NCBI GenBank assembly: GCA_036561005.1 | Contig: DATBQE010000051.1 | Location: 1-54,263, forward strand | DNA length: 54,263 nt | DNA from: PKWO01 sp036561005 | GTDB taxonomy: Bacteria; Pseudomonadota; Gammaproteobacteria; Burkholderiales; Burkholderiaceae_D | Direction: 5' to 3' | In this document: in pieces, positions 1 to 7,985 of the stretch | Layout: each line of letters opens with the position of its first letter | How positions within the stretch are numbered: position 1 is the first letter of the stretch | Translations under genes and position numbers: made by a program | The notes under the pieces: generated by a model | Told to the model about the DNA's origin: nothing | The model's database searches: none | What the model saw: the letters and a program-made list of their open reading frames with translations, nothing else

Positions 1-28
1 ATTTCCCCAGAGTTGCAAAGGTATCCGC

Positions 29-181
29 TTACAGGCGGCCGCTGAGCAGCAAGACGATCAGAATGATGACGATCAGCCCCGTTGCACCACTCGGACCATA
101 GCCCCAACTACGGCTATGCGGCCATGCAGGAAATACGCCGATCAGCGCGAGTATCAATATAACCAGCAAAATTGTGCCCAT
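29..181 (-). CDS. DUF3309-type small membrane protein
   Basis: A 50-residue protein starting MGTILLVILILALIG and ending in a second hydrophobic stretch (LIVIILIVLLL) before SGRL. The two hydrophobic segments are joined by a Trp/Tyr/Gly-rich linker (PAWPHSRSWGYGPSG), which is the recognisable signature of the DUF3309 family of tiny proteobacterial inner-membrane proteins. Their function is unknown. The ATG lies downstream of the coiled-coil gene on the same strand with only 3 bases between them, so the two are probably co-transcribed. The gene is short, but the family pattern is clear. Confidence 0.8.
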   Translation of the reverse strand: MGTILLVILILALIGVFPAWPHSRSWGYGPSGATGLIVIILIVLLLSGRL

Positions 182-184
182 GAT

Positions 185-469
185 TTATACCTGTGATTTG
201 AATTGATGAAAGGAATAGACGAGAGCGTCACGGATTTTATCCGACTCGACTCTCAGGCTCTCCCAGGAATCGTCGCCGGCGGCGCGAATTTCTTCGAGCT
301 TGGCGAGCGCATTTTGCGACAACAAACGCAATTTTCTGACCTCGATCTGGGCAGCCGTCATTGCCTGCACCTCGCCGACCTGCATGGCACCATCGAGCTT
401 TTCAATTGCAGAGGTCAACTCTTCGAGTTGCACCTTCATTTTTTCTACGTATACATTTCTATGTGGCAT
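185..469 (-). CDS. small coiled-coil protein of unknown function
   Basis: A 94-residue, highly charged, almost entirely helical protein (MPHRNVYVEKMKVQLEELTS...), with heptad-like spacing of Leu/Ile/Met and no signal peptide or membrane segment. Similar small coiled-coil proteins starting with an (R/D)xYVEKMKxQL motif are common beside stress genes in proteobacteria; this is recalled, not searched. The start at 469 is preferred because AGGA lies just upstream. An in-frame ATG at 502 would add 11 residues. It is followed at once by the DUF3309 gene. Function is unknown. A soluble cytoplasmic stress or scaffold protein is a guess. Confidence 0.75.
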   Translation of the reverse strand: MPHRNVYVEKMKVQLEELTSAIEKLDGAMQVGEVQAMTAAQIEVRKLRLLSQNALAKLEEIRAAGDDSWESLRVESDKIRDALVYSFHQFKSQV

Positions 470-549
470 ATTTCCTATCTCGTTCAATAAGTTGAACGGC
501 AATTCGTTCGCCGATCAACCGTCACACGACATCGCCATGACTTGTTGTG

Positions 550-1542
550 TTATTTGTCGTGACGCTCATCCGCATTGCGATTTTCCTGTCGATTTTCCTG
601 TCGATTTTCCTGCCTTTGGGGCCCGTCTCTCTGAGGATTCGCCTGTGGCGCCGGACGCATTTCCTGTGGCCCGCGCTGTTGCGGAGCTTGCATGCCCTGC
701 CCGCCTTGAGGACCATGCTGCGGCTCACGAAACTGAGGCGGAGTATCTTGCCGTTGCGGGCCAGGCCGCATCTCTTGCTGACCGTGCGGCGGCATGGCAA
801 CGCCATGCGAATGGTCGCCGCGCTCATTTTGCTGCGGTCTTGCCGCTACAACACCTGGCGAGTTGAACGCACCCGGTTCCGGCGTCGCCGCAACCCTTGG
901 AAAACCGTGATTGACCGAGGCGCGCAGATCCTGATTGGTACGCGAAGCCTGCTCATGCTCCCTTTGAGGTGCAGTTTGCTCGCTATGCGGCATGTTGGCG
1001 ATACTCAGCTCGCCGCGTGTCGGTTGCATGCGCACGCCGCCACGGCCACCGTTATAGCTGATCCTGCTGGTCGTGGTGTTGACGATCCTGGTGTTATACA
1101 CATTGTTGATGTGCACCGATCCCAGATTGTTGGCACCGCGGTTGTAACGGAACGCGCCGTTGTTCCAATATCCACCCTGATAGCCGACACCGCCATAGCC
1201 GAAGCCGTAGTTGACGCCGCCGTAAAAGCCGATATGCGAGCCCCAATATCCACCATGCCAGGCATAACCATCGCCGCCCCAGCCCCAGTATCCGGGCGTC
1301 CAGAGTGCACCGACGTAGGGCGCCGACACCCAAGTGCCCGGCACCCAAAAGTAATCGCGGTCGGCATCGTTCCAGCCCCAATATCCGGGTGTCCACATAT
1401 AACCATCTCCGGGCATCGGCGGCTGCACGTATATCGGCAGAGCCGGCGGAGCGATAGAAACGGATACGGAAACATCGGCCTGTGCGCCAAAAGCTAGTGC
1501 AACAGCCGCACTAAAAATCGTTCCCCGCAAGATATTTTTCAT
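550..1542 (-). CDS. exported YXWGXW-repeat protein
   Basis: A 330-residue exported protein. Residues 1-22 (MKNILRGTIFSAAVALAFGAQA) are a signal peptide. Residues 25-125 hold repeated aromatic motifs (TPGYWGW, VPGTW, HGGYWG) typical of YXWGXW-repeat (BcpO-related) envelope proteins. A Gly/Tyr/Asn-rich middle follows (FYGGVNYGFGYGG), and then a long Gln/Pro/Arg-rich, probably disordered tail ending in three QENR units. The start at 1542 follows an AAAGGACG site. An upstream in-frame ATG at 1650 would put 36 non-signal residues before the signal peptide and is rejected. Cell-surface or periplasmic location is inferred. No enzymatic motif is visible and the role is unknown. Confidence 0.8.
   Translation of the reverse strand: MKNILRGTIFSAAVALAFGAQADVSVSVSIAPPALPIYVQPPMPGDGYMWTPGYWGWNDADRDYFWVPGTWVSAPYVGALWTPGYWGWGGDGYAWHGGYWGSHIGFYGGVNYGFGYGGVGYQGGYWNNGAFRYNRGANNLGSVHINNVYNTRIVNTTTSRISYNGGRGGVRMQPTRGELSIANMPHSEQTAPQREHEQASRTNQDLRASVNHGFPRVAATPEPGAFNSPGVVAARPQQNERGDHSHGVAMPPHGQQEMRPGPQRQDTPPQFREPQHGPQGGQGMQAPQQRGPQEMRPAPQANPQRDGPQRQENRQENRQENRNADERHDK
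579..612 (-). repeat. 12-bp tandem repeat in the YXWGXW gene tail
   Basis: GATTTTCCTGTC occurs at 579-590 and 591-602, followed by its first 10 bases at 603-612. On the coding strand it encodes a QENR unit repeated near the C-terminus. The unit is a multiple of three, so slippage would change tail length without breaking the frame. Confidence 0.85.
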
Positions 1543-1870
1543 TTTCGTCCTTTCGCGTCGCGCAGGGCGACAAGAGACATACTTTTTAGAACATGCTTCC
1601 TCATGAAGCTTGTCCTTATTCGCTCGTAACAAGTCTCTGTTCCAAGGCATCCACGGATAGCGATACTACCTGGCTCCTTGGGCCGGCTCAGTGCGCTAGC
1701 GCGCACAGCTTGCAGGAAAATTAGAGGCTTTGTCGAACATTGGCGCTTACTGACGCCCTATGTTGGGCAGCGTACGGAGTCGGAGATAAAAAAAAGAAAC
1801 AATAGGCCATCGAATTCTTCGGCTTGTACTTTCCGGCCGACGAAGATTCGAACAACACTGGAGACCGAAC
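1543..1870. other. divergent intergenic region
   Basis: A 328-base stretch between the divergently transcribed YXWGXW and LTXXQ genes. It should carry both promoters. I see an A-rich run near 1787-1801 and a strong hairpin at 1810-1851 (listed separately). I find no convincing small gene. Confidence 0.6.
1810..1851 (+). promoter_or_regulatory. 5'-leader hairpin upstream of the LTXXQ gene
   Basis: TCGAATTCTTCG (1810-1821) pairs with CGAAGATTCGA (1841-1851), giving 11 base pairs with one bulged T around a 19-base loop. It ends 8 bases before the GGAG ribosome binding site (1860-1863) of the gene starting at 1871. No T-run follows, so it is not an intrinsic terminator. It could be a leader RNA structure or a protein-binding palindrome. 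The pairing is seen directly; a regulatory role is inferred. Confidence 0.5.
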
Positions 1871-2323
1871 ATGAAGCAATTCGCAAAACAATACACCGGG
1901 GCCAAGACTCGCATTGCAACGGCCATGATCGTGATCGCCGCGATTGTCTGCGCGCCGTCGATGGCATTCGCAGCCGACAAGGATGCGCACGAAGATCGTG
2001 TCGAGCTTCGCATCCGCGACATGCATGAAAAACTGAAAATCACCGCAACGCAGGAAACGCAATGGGGCCTGGTTGCAGCGGCCATGCGCGATGATGCCAA
2101 GACGATGGATACGCTCACGCAAACGCGATTCGAGCATGCCAAGGAAATGACGGCGGTTGATGATCTGAAGTCATATGGAGAAATCGCGATGGCGCATGCG
2201 GATGGCGTCAAGAAGCTGACGCCTGTATTTGCGGAACTTTATAACGCCATGTCGGATTCGCAGAAGAAGGAAGCCGACACGTTGTTCCGTCATGGCGTTA
2301 CCAAGCACATGCACAAAGGGTAA
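1871..2323 (+). CDS. LTXXQ-motif (Spy/CpxP-like) periplasmic protein
   Basis: A 150-residue protein with a long N-terminal signal peptide (TM-like residues 16-34, cleavage near SMAFA-AD). The mature part is all-helical and charged. It contains KLKITATQETQW (about residues 53-64), corresponding to the LTxxQ motif, with a weaker second copy (MSDSQKKEADTLF). This is the pattern of the Spy/CpxP family, whose members are periplasmic stress chaperones or modulators of envelope stress sensors. The start is set by GGAG 8 bases upstream. The tail is His/Met/Lys-rich (HGVTKHMHKG), which may bind metal. The surrounding exported proteins suggest an envelope-stress role. Family assignment is fairly sure; the client is unknown. 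Confidence 0.8.
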   Translation: MKQFAKQYTGAKTRIATAMIVIAAIVCAPSMAFAADKDAHEDRVELRIRDMHEKLKITATQETQWGLVAAAMRDDAKTMDTLTQTRFEHAKEMTAVDDLKSYGEIAMAHADGVKKLTPVFAELYNAMSDSQKKEADTLFRHGVTKHMHKG

Positions 2324-2430
2324 TGTTATCGCTCGCTGCGTGGGCAACCACCGAACCGCAGGTGCGCGACGCCAGCTCCCATCCGGGCATGCGGCACACC
2401 CATTCTCATTGGAGAAAGAAAATTTCAGAC

Positions 2431-2820
2431 ATGAAAACCTTAATTAGACGCACAGGCATTCTAAAAATCGCCGGGCATAAGCTGCTCCTTCCACTTGCCG
2501 TCGCCGCAGCGGCGTGCACCTTGTTCATGACACCAGCGATGGCGCAACACGATGACTATCATGGCCGCGACTCCAACCATGGCCATGCAGACAATCGCGG
2601 CCATGACGGGTGGCGTGACGGCCATGAAGGATGGCGCAATGGCCACGAAGGATGGCGCGACGGCCGAGAATACCGACGCGAATACGATGAGCGCAGATGG
2701 CGCGATCAACATCATCCTTACTACTACGCCCAGCCGGTGTACGTTCCACCGGCCGTGTACGTCGAACCGCAGCCCTCCGCAGGGATAAGCATCTTTTTGC
2801 CCATCCATTTGCGTCACTAG
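2431..2820 (+). CDS. His/Trp/Arg-rich exported protein
   Basis: A 129-residue protein with an N-terminal signal region (LLPLAVAAAACTLFMTPAMAQ, cleavage about residue 40). A low-complexity mature part follows: an HGxxH stretch, three GWRDGHE units, an RRxYxE segment, and a Tyr/Pro/Val tail (HHPYYYAQPVYVPPAVYV). The last residues (ISIFLPIHLRH) form a short hydrophobic end seen in many small proteobacterial exported proteins. The start at 2431 is chosen because it begins the signal peptide and a GGAGA lies 15 bases upstream. It follows the LTXXQ gene at 107 bases and may be co-transcribed. The His richness hints at metal binding, but no function is known. Confidence 0.75.
   Translation: MKTLIRRTGILKIAGHKLLLPLAVAAAACTLFMTPAMAQHDDYHGRDSNHGHADNRGHDGWRDGHEGWRNGHEGWRDGREYRREYDERRWRDQHHPYYYAQPVYVPPAVYVEPQPSAGISIFLPIHLRH
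2608..2670 (+). repeat. three 21-bp direct repeats in the His-rich gene
   Basis: Three adjacent 21-base units start at 2608, 2629 and 2650. Each encodes a G-W-R-(D/N)-G-(H/R)-E heptapeptide. Units differ at a few mostly third-codon or conservative positions. The copy number can change without a frameshift. Confidence 0.85.
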
Positions 2821-2911
2821 GCAAATCGGCTGATCGCCGGACTGTAGTCCGGCGAAAGTCCGCATGCCACTTTGCCAAATTTAATTCAACTATCAGAACA
2901 GGAATTCCATC

Positions 2912-3061
2912 ATGCTCTATACCATTGCCGTCATTCTCGTCATCATGTGGTTGCTTGGCCTTGTCACGTCCTACACCCTCGGCGGCTTCATCCACATTCT
3001 GCTGGTTATCGCAATCGTAGTCATTCTCATTCGCGTAATAAGTGGGCGCAGCCCATTGTAA
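2912..3061 (+). CDS. lmo0937-type small membrane protein
   Basis: A 49-residue protein (MLYTIAVILVIMWLLG...) with two hydrophobic helices around a short YTLGGFIH turn, ending RVISGRSPL. This is the layout of the lmo0937 family of tiny membrane proteins, which are widespread in stress loci and have no known function. AGGA about 9 bases upstream supports the ATG. It is the second tiny two-helix protein in this neighbourhood, the other being the DUF3309 gene at 29-181. A weak imperfect hairpin follows (3069-3076 with 3090-3097). Confidence 0.8.
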   Translation: MLYTIAVILVIMWLLGLVTSYTLGGFIHILLVIAIVVILIRVISGRSPL

Positions 3062-3276
3062 GAGTGAAGCGGCAGCAAATTCGAAAGAAGTTGCCGCCGA
3101 ACCATCGATTTTGATTGCCAGGATGGAATGGCCGGGTTGCTATGTGCGCTATCACACAGACCGATGCAAGTGGGAAACAATACAGTGCAAGTTGGCAAAG
3201 CCGACGTGTTACCCTGTAACTAACAATCTCACTTGCACCCCGCCTCACCGAGCCGCATCCGACTGGCGCCAGGAAT

Positions 3277-4032
3277 ATGGATATGTCCAGTATGCACGAC
3301 CCGAATCAAAATCATCTGCTTGCGGCCCTGCTGGACGCAGAATATGAACGCCTTTTTCCGCATCTCGAATTGATTCCGATGCTGCTTGGCGACGTACTCT
3401 ACGAATCCGGCGGGAAATTACAGCACGTCTATTTTCCCACCACATCCATTGTCTCGCTACATTATGTGCTCGAAGATGGCGGATCGTCGGAGATTGCCGG
3501 CGTCGGCAATGAAGGCGTACTTGGGATTTCGCTATTCATGGGTGGAAATACGACGCCCAGTCGCGCCGTGGTCCAGACCGGCGGCCACGGCTATCGGCTC
3601 CCGTCGCGTATATTGCTCGATGAATTCAATCGGGCGGGCAGCGTGATGCGCCTCCTGCTGCGCTATACCCAGGCCCTGATCACACAGATGTCGCAAACTG
3701 CCGTCTGCAATCGCCACCACTCGGTCGAACAGCAACTGTGCCGCTGGTTGCTGCTCACGCTAGACCGCTTGCCGACCAACGAGCTGACCATGACCCAGGA
3801 ATTGATCGCCAATATGCTGGGTGTCCGGCGCGAAGGCGTTACCGAAGCGGCAGGAAGGCTTCAGGCCGGCGGTTTTATTCGCTACCGTCGCGGTCATATT
3901 ACGGTGTTAAATCGTGGCGGACTGGAAAAACAGGTCTGCGAATGCTATGCGGTAGTCAAGAAAGAGTTTGCACGACTGATGTTCGACGTACGCCAGCGGC
4001 AAGTCAATGTGGAAACAAGGAAGGTGTCGTGA
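3277..4032 (+). CDS. Crp/Fnr family transcriptional regulator
   Basis: A 251-residue protein. An N-terminal cyclic-nucleotide-binding-like beta-barrel (about residues 25-145) is followed by a C-terminal winged helix. The recognition helix region reads TQELIANMLGVRREGVTEAAGRLQ, then a wing (GFIRYRRGHITVLNR). The sensor domain lacks the N-terminal cysteine cluster of Fnr and the usual cAMP-binding arginine motif, so its signal is unclear. This Crp-like type is common in soil betaproteobacteria. AGGA just upstream of the ATG supports the start. It sits between stress-protein genes and a hybrid kinase and is a plausible local regulator. The family is certain; the ligand and targets are not known. 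Confidence 0.9.
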   Translation: MDMSSMHDPNQNHLLAALLDAEYERLFPHLELIPMLLGDVLYESGGKLQHVYFPTTSIVSLHYVLEDGGSSEIAGVGNEGVLGISLFMGGNTTPSRAVVQTGGHGYRLPSRILLDEFNRAGSVMRLLLRYTQALITQMSQTAVCNRHHSVEQQLCRWLLLTLDRLPTNELTMTQELIANMLGVRREGVTEAAGRLQAGGFIRYRRGHITVLNRGGLEKQVCECYAVVKKEFARLMFDVRQRQVNVETRKVS

Positions 4033-4153
4033 AAGCGGCCAATTTTGAGTCACGCGGTCGATTCCACACGGATTGACAGCTTCAATGAACACCGCGCGCA
4101 CAGTGCGCGCATGCACCATCTAAATGTCTGGACATATGTACAAACAGGAGAAA

Positions 4154-6430
4154 ATGCCGATCGACAAACTGGTCACACTGAGCTTTACGCTTACAGCAGC
4201 AGCATTGCTCCTTCTCGGCGCAGTGGCGTGGGAAAGCGTGGGGCGGGCCGGTGCAGTCATCATGAGTATCACGATCGCCGCGCTGCTGTTTTTCCTGTGG
4301 CAACTGCGGCATAGTGTACGAAAGGCACTGAGCAATCACATCGCAGTAGAAACGGCGATGGCGATGGCGCAACAACCGCTGATCAAGGCGGGGACCCTGC
4401 AGAACGCCATATTCAACAGCGCTAATTTCTCGAGCATCGCCACCGATGCCATGGGTGTGATCCAGATTTTCAATGTTGGCGCAGAACGCATGCTTGGCTA
4501 CGACGCCTTGGACGTTGTCGACAAGATCACGCCGGCAGGCATTTCGGATGCCCAAGAGCTTGTTTTGCGTGCGGCAGCACTGAGCACGGAATTTCAGACG
4601 CCCATTACGCCCGGCTTCGAGGCGCTGGTATTCAAGGCGTCGCGTGGCATTGAAGATATCTATGAATTGACCTACATCCGCAAAGATGGCAGCCGCTTCC
4701 CGGCAATTGTATCTGTTACGGCTTTGCGCGATGCAGAGGAACGCGTAATCGGATACCTATTGATAGGGACCGACAATACTGCGCGCAAAAGGGTCGAGGC
4801 TGAGCAGGAACTGCTCTACCAGCGCTTGCGCGATCAGCAATTCTATACGCGCTCACTGATCGAGTCGAACATTGACGCATTGATGACAACCGACCCGCGC
4901 GGCATCATCAGTGACGTCAATCAGCAGATGGAAGCATTGACCGGTTGCACCAGAGATGAATTGATCGGTGCGCCGTTCAAAAACCACTTCACCGAACCGG
5001 AGCGGGCCGACGCAGCAATTTCGCGCGTTCTGCGCGAGGGCAAGGTAACGAACTACGAATTGACCGCAATCGCCAGGGACGGCAAACAAACTGTGGTTTC
5101 CTACAACGCGACCACATTGTATGACCGCGACCGCAAGCTGCAGGGCGTGTTCGCTGCGGCGCGTGACGTCACGGACCGCAAGCAATTCGAATCTCGCCTG
5201 CAGCAAAACAACATCGAGCTAGAGAGCGCGAAGGCTGTGGCGGAGAAAGCCAATCTTGCCAAATCCGAATTTCTTTCGAGCATGAGCCACGAGTTGCGCA
5301 CGCCGCTCAATGCCGTCCTCGGTTTCGCGCAGTTGATGGAATCGGAAGTGCCGCCACCATCGGCAATCCAGAAAATGTCGATTGACCAGATCTTGCGTGC
5401 CGGTTGGTACTTGCTGCGTCTGATCAACGAAATTCTCGATCTCGCAATGATTGAATCGGGCAAGGTCACGATGTCGCAGGAAGCCATGTCGCTGACCGAA
5501 GTTCTGGTCGATTGCCAAGCCATGATGGAACCGGAAGCACTGACCCGCGGCATAAGCATGAGCTTCCTTGGGCTTGATTCGCCCTTCTATGTGCACGCGG
5601 ATCGCGTTCGCGTCAAACAGGTGATGATCAATTTGTTGTCCAACGCCATTAAATACAATCGATCCGGCGGCAGCGTTGCAGTGCAATGCGTCACGCTGGG
5701 CGAAAATCGTGTGCGCGTCAGCGTCAAGGATACCGGCTCCGGTCTCACGCCGGATCAGTTGGGGCAATTGTTCCAGCCATTCAACCGCCTCGGCCAGGAA
5801 GCCAATGCCATTGAGGGCACAGGAATCGGCCTGGTGGTCACCAAGCAATTGGTCGAATTGATGGGTGGAACATTCGGCGTGGAAAGCGTGGTCGACGTCG
5901 GCAGCATCTTCTGGATGGAATTGACGGCATGCAAAATGCCTGAGCTTATATACAGTAAAAACAGCGAGGGCCATCCGGAATCCGGGCCGGAAGCGTCGTC
6001 GCACAATGATGCGCTCGCAGTGCATACCCTGCTCTACGTGGAAGACAATCCTGCGAACCTTGCGCTGGTCGAACAATTGGTCGCGCGCCGCGCCGATTTG
6101 AAATTGATTTCCGCCGTGAACGGCCATCTGGGCATCCAGCTTGCCAGGGCCATGCGACCTGACGTGATCCTGATGGATATCAATCTGCCCGGCATCAGCG
6201 GCTTTGGTGTGTTGACGTTGGTACAGGAAGATAGCGCGATCGCGCACATTCCGGTGATCGCGCTGTCGGCCAATGCCATGCCTCGCGATGTTGAAAGAGG
6301 AATGGAAGCCGGCTTCTTCCGCTATCTGACCAAACCGATCAAGGTCAATGAGTTCATGAATGCACTCGACGCAGCTCTGCAGCACGTTGCCGACAGGGGC
6401 CTTGCCGGCGAAGCCATTGCGAGCAAATGA
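4154..6430 (+). CDS. hybrid sensor histidine kinase (PAS-PAS-HisKA-HATPase-REC)
   Basis: A 758-residue inner-membrane kinase. Two membrane helices (about 6-24 and 34-50) have almost no periplasmic loop between them. Two PAS domains follow (about 85-210 and 225-345). The phosphoacceptor helix has SHELRTPLN with His379. The ATPase domain has an N-box (NLLSNAIKYN), DTGSG and GTGIGL. The C-terminal receiver (about 635-750) has Asp675 in ILMDINLPG. Sensing is probably cytoplasmic or redox-related through the PAS domains. The start at 4154 follows AGGAG; an upstream ATG at 4124 has no ribosome binding site. The REC-PAS gene follows after 38 bases, so they are probably one operon. The signal is unknown. 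Confidence 0.92.
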   Translation: MPIDKLVTLSFTLTAAALLLLGAVAWESVGRAGAVIMSITIAALLFFLWQLRHSVRKALSNHIAVETAMAMAQQPLIKAGTLQNAIFNSANFSSIATDAMGVIQIFNVGAERMLGYDALDVVDKITPAGISDAQELVLRAAALSTEFQTPITPGFEALVFKASRGIEDIYELTYIRKDGSRFPAIVSVTALRDAEERVIGYLLIGTDNTARKRVEAEQELLYQRLRDQQFYTRSLIESNIDALMTTDPRGIISDVNQQMEALTGCTRDELIGAPFKNHFTEPERADAAISRVLREGKVTNYELTAIARDGKQTVVSYNATTLYDRDRKLQGVFAAARDVTDRKQFESRLQQNNIELESAKAVAEKANLAKSEFLSSMSHELRTPLNAVLGFAQLMESEVPPPSAIQKMSIDQILRAGWYLLRLINEILDLAMIESGKVTMSQEAMSLTEVLVDCQAMMEPEALTRGISMSFLGLDSPFYVHADRVRVKQVMINLLSNAIKYNRSGGSVAVQCVTLGENRVRVSVKDTGSGLTPDQLGQLFQPFNRLGQEANAIEGTGIGLVVTKQLVELMGGTFGVESVVDVGSIFWMELTACKMPELIYSKNSEGHPESGPEASSHNDALAVHTLLYVEDNPANLALVEQLVARRADLKLISAVNGHLGIQLARAMRPDVILMDINLPGISGFGVLTLVQEDSAIAHIPVIALSANAMPRDVERGMEAGFFRYLTKPIKVNEFMNALDAALQHVADRGLAGEAIASK

Positions 6431-6468
6431 TCTCGCCACTTATAACACCGGAAATTTGAAGGAACGCC

Positions 6469-7302
6469 ATGCTTGACCCGTCTGAAATACTCAACGCCGG
6501 CATTCTGATTGTCGACGATCAGGAAGCGAACGTAACCTTGCTCGCGCAGATGCTGCGCAATGGCGGCTACCGGCACGTTACTGCGACCACCAATCCGCTG
6601 GAAGTTTGCGCACTGCACGCCGAGCATCGGTACGATCTGATTCTGCTCGATCTGCAAATGCCAAAGATGGATGGCTTCCAGGTGATGGAAGCTTTGAAGG
6701 AAATCGAGAGCGACGGCTACCTGCCGGTGTTGGTCATTACGGCACAGCCGGCGCATAAATTGCGCGCGCTGCAAGGTGGCGCCAAGGATTTTGTCAGCAA
6801 GCCTTTCGATTTGGTCGAGGTGCAAACTCGCATTCACAACATGCTCGAAGTGCGCCTGTTGTATCGTAAATTGGGAGAATTCAACAAATTACTCGAACAG
6901 AAGGTACTGGAGCGTACTGCCGAATTGCGCGAAAGCGAAGCGCGCTTCAAGAGCTTTACCGAATTGTCTTCCGACTGGTATTGGGAGCAAAATGAATTCG
7001 GCAAATTCACCAGAATATCCGGACCGGTATACGAAATGCTCGGCCTTGCCGAAGATGGTTCCAGCCAGACGCCTGATGTCGCTTTTGCCGGCGAGTGGAA
7101 TGCCGACGAGCGCGCGTTGCTTGATGCAAATATCGCGGCGCGCAAGCCGTTTCTCGACTTGGTCTACAGCCGCAGCCAACCAAACGGGGAACGGCAATAC
7201 TTGCAAGTCAGTGGCGAACCGATGTTCGACTCAGCCAGCCGTTTTGTCGGATATCGCGGCATCGGTTTGGATGTCACCGAAAGAATGAATCGCGGCAATT
7301 AG
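6469..7302 (+). CDS. response regulator with C-terminal PAS domain and no output domain
   Basis: A 277-residue protein. The receiver domain (residues 10-130) has acidic residues DD at 16-17, phosphoacceptor Asp61 in LILLDLQMP, Thr in VITAQP and Lys in VSKPF. A coiled-coil linker (LLEQKVLERTAELRESEARF) leads to a PAS domain (about 155-270) ending in the usual GIGLDVTER. The protein stops seven residues later, where relatives usually continue into a GGDEF, EAL or kinase domain. The 229 bases after the stop show no continuation in any frame. It follows the hybrid kinase closely, so it probably receives phosphate from it. It may act by protein contact, or it may be a truncated regulator. Confidence 0.88.
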   Translation: MLDPSEILNAGILIVDDQEANVTLLAQMLRNGGYRHVTATTNPLEVCALHAEHRYDLILLDLQMPKMDGFQVMEALKEIESDGYLPVLVITAQPAHKLRALQGGAKDFVSKPFDLVEVQTRIHNMLEVRLLYRKLGEFNKLLEQKVLERTAELRESEARFKSFTELSSDWYWEQNEFGKFTRISGPVYEMLGLAEDGSSQTPDVAFAGEWNADERALLDANIAARKPFLDLVYSRSQPNGERQYLQVSGEPMFDSASRFVGYRGIGLDVTERMNRGN

Positions 7303-7465
7303 CCGCGTTGAACATCAGGCATTCCTGAAAGCAGGCTCGCAACGCCATGGCGCGCACGAGCCGCGTTATCCCATTCCTGCAGTCCAATTCACTCTTCCCG
7401 GCCGGCAATGCCGCACGCGGCTCAGCCGGTCGCAATTATGTGCGTCAACGTACCGACACCGCTGC

Positions 7466-7491
7466 CTGAACAACCTATAACGGTAGTTCAG
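7466..7491. promoter_or_regulatory. imperfect palindrome upstream of the DUF4398 lipoprotein genes
   Basis: CTGAACAAC (7466-7474) and GTAGTTCAG (7483-7491) are inverted copies matching at 8 of 9 positions, with an 8-base A/T-rich spacer. The site lies 40 bases before the ATG at 7532, a typical place for an operator or a leader hairpin. No T-run follows. The function is inferred only from position and symmetry. Confidence 0.4.
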
Positions 7492-7531
7492 TAACGAGCT
7501 TTGTCGATCAACGATTACCAGGAAAAAGAAA

Positions 7532-7909
7532 ATGATTAAGACCCCGAAAATGACAGTCAGCGTCTTGTGCTGTGCAGCGGCAATGTTTGCAGCCGGATGC
7601 AGCAGCATGAAAACGCCGGCGACTGCCGACGTCGCTGTGTCCAAGGCGGCAGTCGAAAACGCTTCCAGTGCAGGCGGCGCCGAGTACGCGCCGGCAGAGA
7701 TGCAATCGGCGCGCGAAAAAATGGCATTGGCAAATCAGGCCATGGCTGCCAAGGATTACAAACGCGCCGACGACCTCGCCAATCAGGCCCAGGCCGACGC
7801 CAAGCTGGCGCAAAGCAAAGCCAATTCGGCCAAGGCGCAAGCCGCCGCCAATGCTTTGCAGGACGACATTCGGGTACTGCGCGACGAATTGAATCGCAAT
7901 GCCCAATAG
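7532..7909 (+). CDS. DUF4398 lipoprotein
   Basis: A 125-residue outer-membrane-type lipoprotein. The signal peptide ends in the lipobox AAGC (Cys23) followed by SSMK, whose Ser at +2 favours outer-membrane sorting. The rest is an Ala/Lys/Gln-rich helical domain (YAPAEMQSAREKMALANQAM, then DDLANQAQADAKLAQSKA), as in DUF4398. AGGA about 10 bases upstream supports the ATG. It lies 76 bases upstream of a second DUF4398 lipoprotein carrying an OmpA domain. The two look like a paired set that contacts peptidoglycan, with this one lacking the binding domain. The precise role is unknown. Confidence 0.85.
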   Translation: MIKTPKMTVSVLCCAAAMFAAGCSSMKTPATADVAVSKAAVENASSAGGAEYAPAEMQSAREKMALANQAMAAKDYKRADDLANQAQADAKLAQSKANSAKAQAAANALQDDIRVLRDELNRNAQ

Positions 7910-7985
7910 TGTGCATGCGCCCTCCGTCGCAACGAACAACCAACCATATCAAGCTTGATCGCCAGGCGGTCACAAGGAAAATATC

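Noticed and set aside
1005..1490. Extra minus-strand frame inside the YXWGXW gene
   Set aside because: A repeat-rich alternative frame with no signal peptide or family match; the main frame has the signal and motif.
5219..6439. Minus-strand open frame (406 codons) opposite the hybrid kinase
   Set aside because: No recognisable protein features and the kinase is complete on the other strand.
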